Notes under the pieces: generated by a model
Database searches by the model: none
What the model saw: only the letters and a program-made list of their open reading frames with translations
What the model was told of the DNA's origin: nothing
Program-made: the position numbers and the translations under genes
NCBI GenBank assembly: GCA_964459445.1
Contig: CAYWMP010000121.1
Coordinates: 1-18,444 of the forward strand
Length of the DNA: 18,444 bases
Source: CAYWMP01 sp964459445
Lineage (GTDB): Bacteria > Desulfobacterota > DSM-4660 > Desulfatiglandales > HGW-15
Reading direction: 5' to 3'
In this document: positions 14,727 to 18,444 of the stretch, one piece after another
Numbering within the stretch: the stretch's first letter is position 1
Layout of the letters: every line of letters begins with the position of its first letter

Positions 14727-15509
14727 TTAGGCTCCGGGGTTGTTCAACCGCTCTTTGACGGCTGCCAGAATGTCGGCCATGATCCGGCCTGCCGATCCAT
14801 GCACCGCCACGTCTGCCAGCTGATCGTAGGTTGTCGGCTCCCGATTGACAATGATCAGTTTGGCCCCGTTATTTTTGGCGACGATCGGCATGGACGCCGC
14901 CGGCTGCACAACCAGTGATGATCCGATGACGATAAAAAGATCGCAGGTCTCCGAGCGCCGGTAGGCTTCGGCTGTTTCGGCTTCGGGCATACTCTGGCCG
15001 AAGGAGATCGTGTCCGGCTTCAGGAGGCCCTTGCACTGATCACAGCGCGGGACCCGCGTCCCGCCCATGATCATGGCCTGCACTACGCTGCGCGCATAGC
15101 GCTTTTTGCAGTCCAGGCAGGAGACAGTACGCGCGGTGCCGTGGATTTCGATGATACGCTCCGAAGAACTGCCCGCATCCTGATGGAGTCCGTCGATATT
15201 CTGGGTGATGATACAGTCAAGCTTTCCGGCCCGTTCCAAATCGACAAGTGCCCCGTGGGCGAGGTTCGGCTTCACATCGCGCATCTCTTCGTAGAATTCG
15301 GTGCTCATTTGCCAGTATTTTTCCCGAGCGGTTTCGCTGGACAGAAAGCGTTGATAGGTGAAATCCTCAGGGTCAAATTTGCTCCAGATTCCCCCGGGAC
15401 TTCGGAAATCAGGGATGCCGGATTCGGTGCTAACGCCGGCCCCGGTGAAAACGACGATTTTCTGAGCCTTGAGGGTGAGATCGGCGATGGTCGCGATGGC
15501 GGGTGTCAT
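14727..15509 (-). CDS. Sirtuin-type NAD-dependent protein deacylase (CobB/Sir2-like)
   Basis: The 260-residue cytoplasmic enzyme removes acyl groups from protein lysines using NAD. All core motifs are present: GAGVSTESGIPDFRSPGG (residues 23-40), TQNIDGLHQDAG (102-113), the catalytic His123 in EIHGT, the structural zinc site Cys131, Cys134, Cys156 and Cys159, then GSSLVVQPA and IIVNREPT for NAD binding. ATG 15509 is chosen because AAGGAGG ends seven bases before it; a TTG two codons upstream has a poorer distance. In bacteria such enzymes often reactivate acyl-CoA synthetases. The immediate neighbours do not name a target. The gene is convergent with the hydroxylase operon and lies downstream of the sensor kinase gene on the same strand with a 94-bp gap, so joint transcription is possible. 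Confidence 0.95.
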   Translation of the reverse strand: MTPAIATIADLTLKAQKIVVFTGAGVSTESGIPDFRSPGGIWSKFDPEDFTYQRFLSSETAREKYWQMSTEFYEEMRDVKPNLAHGALVDLERAGKLDCIITQNIDGLHQDAGSSSERIIEIHGTARTVSCLDCKKRYARSVVQAMIMGGTRVPRCDQCKGLLKPDTISFGQSMPEAETAEAYRRSETCDLFIVIGSSLVVQPAASMPIVAKNNGAKLIIVNREPTTYDQLADVAVHGSAGRIMADILAAVKERLNNPGA

Positions 15510-15603
15510 AGGCAAGCCTCCTTGCCCGGTATTTTAATGCGAGGCAGTAGCCGCTGTCGAGGAATTTGAAGGCGGGTCACGCTTGTAAACAACATCCCCC
15601 ATA

Positions 15604-17598
15604 TCACTTATCCAGTTCATTTCTAACGGCAATACCTATTTTTTCAAAAGTATAGGGCTTTTTCACATACTGTCCTGCGCCAAGTCTTTGGGCCTCTTTG
15701 ACGCGCCCTGTTTCAGAAAAACCACTTGCAATGATTGCCTTTTGCTCGGAATGGATTTCAAGAATTTTTCTGTAAGTTTCAAGACCGTCCATACCCGGAT
15801 TCATAATCATATCCAAAAGAAGCAGGTCAACATTATTATTCTTCACATATTCAACGGCGTCCTCACCGCTTGAAACCGCAATAGGAGCATATTCCAGTTG
15901 GGACAAAATCATGGATGCAATTTCTCTCTGGCTTTCTACATCATCTATCACCAGAACTATTTCACCCTTTCCCTTATACTCATCAATGGAAAACAAGTCA
16001 TGATCCCCAGTTAATTCTTTTCTTGTCACGGGAAAATACAGGGTAAATGTTGTTCCTCTTCCTTCCTTGCTCTTAATATCAATATACCCTTTATGGTCTT
16101 TAACCGTAGCCCAGATAACAGCCAACCCCAATCCGGTTCCACTTCTACCCATGACCTTTTTGGTATAAAAGGGCTCAAAGATTCTCTCTCTTTCTTCTGA
16201 GGAGATTCCCACGCCGGTATCGGAGACCATGAGGACGACATAATCACCCTCCATCACCTCGTTATAACCCTTTATGGGCTTTTCAATATATTGGTTCTCG
16301 GTGGAGATGATGATCTTTCCGCTGCCTGTCATGGCTTCAGCCGCATTGGAGACCAGGTTCATGAGGGTTTTTGACAGATGGACGGACGATCCCATAATAT
16401 TCAACAAACCAGTTTCAAGTTGGTTTTCAATCTCAATTTCCCAGTGCAAAGACTTCAAGGTTTCAAATTCCGGGCTTCTTAGATATTCAGAAATAACGCT
16501 ATTCAGATTCACCGCTTCGGTCGTTGCAACCCCTCTTCTAGCGAGGGTCAACAAATCCTGCACAATGGCAGCGGCTTTTTGTCCTGATTCCTGAATCGTT
16601 ATGATTGGTTTTCTAAGTGGGCTGCCGTCTGGAATCTTCATTAATAACAACTCAGGAAGGCTCACAAGGCCCGATAAAATATTATTCAGATCATGGGCCA
16701 CCCCTCCCGCCAGAGTGCCAACAGCCTCCATCTTTTCTGCCTGCTGTAGTTGCAGTTGAAGCTTTTCCTCCTCGCTCACATCTCTCACAATACCCTGAAT
16801 GGCATGCTTTCCCTGGTGAGTGACCAGTGATGTGGACACTTCCACCCTGAATTTGGAGCCGTCCTTACGGATGGCGTTGTAGATATTGGAAGCAAAGCTT
16901 GACTCCCTTCCTTCTACACGTGCTTGAATACGTTTTTGAATTATTTGGTAGTCCTCCGGAACAATGACATCCCAGACCGTTATGTTCAAACCCTCTTGCA
17001 TTGAATAACAGAAAAGATCGCAAATCCTCCTGTTGAGAAAAATAAAATTCCCCGAAGGGATTTCGCAAATAAAATATCCGTCCAAGGTATTTTCCACGAG
17101 AGAACGGTAGCGCTCTTGGCTTTGTTGAAGGGCCTCCTCCGCCTCTTTGCGTTCGGTGATGTCTGTCATATCGGCTCTATAACCCGTTATTTGGCCGTCT
17201 TCATAAATAGGGGAAGTATTCACCAGAGCAACTAATCCTGATCCATCCTTCTTTGTCATTCTGTACTCAGTCAGGCCGACTTCTACCCCATTCGCAAGTT
17301 GCTTCGCATGTGTGACTGCTCTTTCTCTATCACCGAGGTGAACAAGGTCTATGATGTTAATGCCCGCATCAAATTCATCCGGTGTATAACCAAAGGTTTC
17401 AAACCCAAGATTATTGACATAGGTTAACTCTAGATTAAGATCCGACTCACAGATAATACTGGGTAGCAGCTTTGCCATTTCCCTGAATCGCTCTTCGCTC
17501 TCCCGCAGAGCCTCCTCCGCCTGCTCGCGTTTGGCATCGGCTTTTTCTAATTCCTTTACCCTTTGCTCTAGTTCCTCATAGGTCGGCTTTCCGGCCAT
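15604..17598 (-). CDS. PAS-PAS hybrid sensor histidine kinase with C-terminal receiver
   Basis: The 664-residue product has no membrane span and is probably a cytoplasmic sensor. In order: an N-terminal coiled coil (residues 5-40), PAS 1 (about 40-150) and PAS 2 (about 160-275), each ending in the usual DITER/VRDVS transition. A histidine-phosphoacceptor domain follows, with His302 in GGVAHDLNNIL. The ATPase domain has the N-box NLVSNAAEAM (414-423), SDTGVGIS and GTGLGLAVI. A receiver (about 545-664) has Asp551/552, phospho-acceptor Asp596 and Lys647 in KKPY. All catalytic residues are present. ATG 17598 is chosen because GGAGG lies eight bases upstream and MAGKPTYEELEQRVKELEK is a common start in Desulfobacterota kinases. 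No response regulator with an output domain lies nearby, so phosphoryl transfer probably goes to a partner elsewhere. The signal is unknown. Confidence 0.93.
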   Translation of the reverse strand: MAGKPTYEELEQRVKELEKADAKREQAEEALRESEERFREMAKLLPSIICESDLNLELTYVNNLGFETFGYTPDEFDAGINIIDLVHLGDRERAVTHAKQLANGVEVGLTEYRMTKKDGSGLVALVNTSPIYEDGQITGYRADMTDITERKEAEEALQQSQERYRSLVENTLDGYFICEIPSGNFIFLNRRICDLFCYSMQEGLNITVWDVIVPEDYQIIQKRIQARVEGRESSFASNIYNAIRKDGSKFRVEVSTSLVTHQGKHAIQGIVRDVSEEEKLQLQLQQAEKMEAVGTLAGGVAHDLNNILSGLVSLPELLLMKIPDGSPLRKPIITIQESGQKAAAIVQDLLTLARRGVATTEAVNLNSVISEYLRSPEFETLKSLHWEIEIENQLETGLLNIMGSSVHLSKTLMNLVSNAAEAMTGSGKIIISTENQYIEKPIKGYNEVMEGDYVVLMVSDTGVGISSEERERIFEPFYTKKVMGRSGTGLGLAVIWATVKDHKGYIDIKSKEGRGTTFTLYFPVTRKELTGDHDLFSIDEYKGKGEIVLVIDDVESQREIASMILSQLEYAPIAVSSGEDAVEYVKNNNVDLLLLDMIMNPGMDGLETYRKILEIHSEQKAIIASGFSETGRVKEAQRLGAGQYVKKPYTFEKIGIAVRNELDK

Positions 17599-18094
17599 CA
17601 GAAAATCCTCCAATCGATCAAAAATAGCGCGCACCAAAGTATACAGATCCACGAGGCGGGTAAACCCCAATCCCCAATTCGCAATTTCTGAATCCGGAAT
17701 TCCTGAATCTGATTTAGTAATATATGAAGTTCTGCACCTTCTGTCGCAGAATCGGAAATGCTGTTTCTTGTGGGGCGTCCTGTGAATTGCCCCCCAACCT
17801 AAAGGTCAAAGGGTTAAAGGAGGGGAACTCGTTTCTTTGCTAGGTTAAAAGCAAAGCCATCAAAAAGTCAATACTGAGGATATATATAGGTAGGGTAGAT
17901 TTTTTGGATTCGGACAGCGGCTTACAAATAGACCCAGATCTAAATATGATTGACGATTATGGTTGGGTGGCGTCTATGATCATGATTGAAAAAACCCCCA
18001 AATAGCCTTAAAATTGGTGTCACAAAGCATAAGCCCTCAGGGTTTTGTCTTCTGCAAGAAACCGAAACTTTTCCCCTGGAAGAAGGGAGACGCG
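17599..18094. other. Divergent spacer between sensor kinase and DUF362 gene
   Basis: No gene is seen in this AT-rich stretch. For the kinase (- strand) a candidate promoter is TTGACT (17866-17871) with TTTAAC (17844-17849), spacer 16. For the plus-strand gene only a weak pair is seen: TTGACG (17950-17955) and TATGAT (17975-17980), spacer 19. A GC hairpin (GGGGC 17772-17776 with GCCCC 17789-17793) and a repeat shared with 10873-10890 (17992-18009) are also present. Confidence 0.5.
17844..17871 (-). promoter_or_regulatory. Candidate sigma-70 promoter of the sensor kinase gene
   Basis: On the minus strand TTGACT (17866-17871) and TTTAAC (17844-17849, four of six consensus bases) are 16 bases apart, about 245 bases upstream of the kinase start. 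The -35 box is good, the -10 box poor. The long untranslated leader this implies lowers confidence. Confidence 0.3.
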
Positions 18095-18444
18095 ATGTCT
18101 GGGAAGATCACACGGCGGGTATTTATCAAACAGGGGGTGTTTTTGGCTGGAGGCGTGCTGAGCGGGGTGGGTCTGGGGCCTGCCACGACCGGTGCCGCCG
18201 CAATACCGGATATATCTGTTGTCCACGGGACCAATTACTTTGATAATACAATCAAGGCTGTGGACGGATTGGGCGGCATGGGCCGGATCGTGTCCAGGGG
18301 AACCAAGGTGGGATTGCTCGTCAATCTTTCTTTTCTGAATATCGCTGCCCATGTGCATCCGGACATGACCGTGGCCATTGCCAGGATGTGCTTTAACGCC
18401 GGAGCCAGGGAGGTCATTCTCATCAAATCGGCCCCCATGGGTTA
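18095..18444 (+). CDS. Tat-exported DUF362-domain protein (N-terminal part)
   Basis: The frame opens at ATG 18095 and runs off the window, giving 116 residues. The N-terminus is a twin-arginine signal: TRRVFIKQG followed by a glycine-rich hydrophobic stretch to ATTGAAA, a likely cleavage site before IPD. The mature part matches the start of DUF362 proteins: a VVHG strand, NTIKAVDGLGGMGRIVSRGTK, a VGLLVNLS strand, VHPDMTVAIARMCFNAGA and the strand REVILIKS. DUF362 proteins are poorly characterised. Some carry ferredoxin-like Fe-S domains near the C-terminus, which cannot be seen here. GAAGGGAG lies about five bases before the start. The combination of Tat export and DUF362 suggests a periplasmic redox or metal-binding role, but this is inference. 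Confidence 0.8.
   Translation, partial: MSGKITRRVFIKQGVFLAGGVLSGVGLGPATTGAAAIPDISVVHGTNYFDNTIKAVDGLGGMGRIVSRGTKVGLLVNLSFLNIAAHVHPDMTVAIARMCFNAGAREVILIKSAPMG

Overview
The window looks like chromosomal DNA of an anaerobic, probably sulfate-reducing Desulfobacterota-type bacterium. This is an inference from several traits: two MttB-family (COG5598) methyltransferases, a PAS sensor kinase whose N-terminus begins with a short coiled coil of the type common in that phylum, a free-standing four-helix-bundle (IVP/S23-like) gene, and two twin-arginine exported redox-type proteins. There are no rRNA or tRNA genes, no CRISPR array and no transposase. Spacers are long and carry degenerate repeats.

Region 1 (1-4629, + strand) is a peptide/opine/nickel-type ABC importer: the C-terminal end of a family-5 solute-binding protein, two permeases (DppB-like and DppC-like) and one 701-residue protein that fuses the two ATPases (DppD+DppF). 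Region 2 (5040-10859, + strand) is a catabolic-looking cluster: MttB-like methyltransferase 1, a cystathionine gamma-synthase/methionine gamma-lyase-fold PLP enzyme, MttB-like methyltransferase 2, a small four-helix-bundle gene inside what may be a repeat-flanked element, and an Asp/Glu racemase-family protein. Neither methyltransferase has an in-frame amber codon, so both are of the non-pyrrolysine (MtgB-like) kind. No corrinoid protein or corrinoid activator is present. A reasonable reading is import and breakdown of a methylated, perhaps quaternary-amine or amino-acid-derived, compound. The substrate cannot be told from sequence alone.

Region 3 (10911-14363, + strand) is a self-contained regulated module: a TetR-family regulator with a good sigma-70 promoter, followed by a two-gene molybdenum hydroxylase of the isoquinoline 1-oxidoreductase type (small 2x[2Fe-2S] subunit plus a Tat-exported molybdopterin subunit). 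The same palindrome, GGAATGAA-NN-TTCATTCC, lies over the tetR promoter and again just upstream of the hydroxylase genes. This is strong evidence that the regulator controls both itself and the enzyme.

Region 4 (14727-17598, - strand) holds a sirtuin-type NAD-dependent protein deacylase and a PAS-PAS hybrid histidine kinase with a C-terminal receiver. Strong hairpins separate the sirtuin from the convergent hydroxylase operon. Region 5 (18095-end, + strand) is the start of a Tat-exported DUF362 protein that is cut by the window edge.

The points most worth a second look are: the duplicated TetR operator; the two divergent non-Pyl MttB paralogues around a PLP enzyme in which the usual catalytic tyrosine appears to be phenylalanine; the inverted repeats around the four-helix-bundle gene; the ATPase fusion; and the heavy use of TAG as a stop codon, which argues against genome-wide pyrrolysine decoding.
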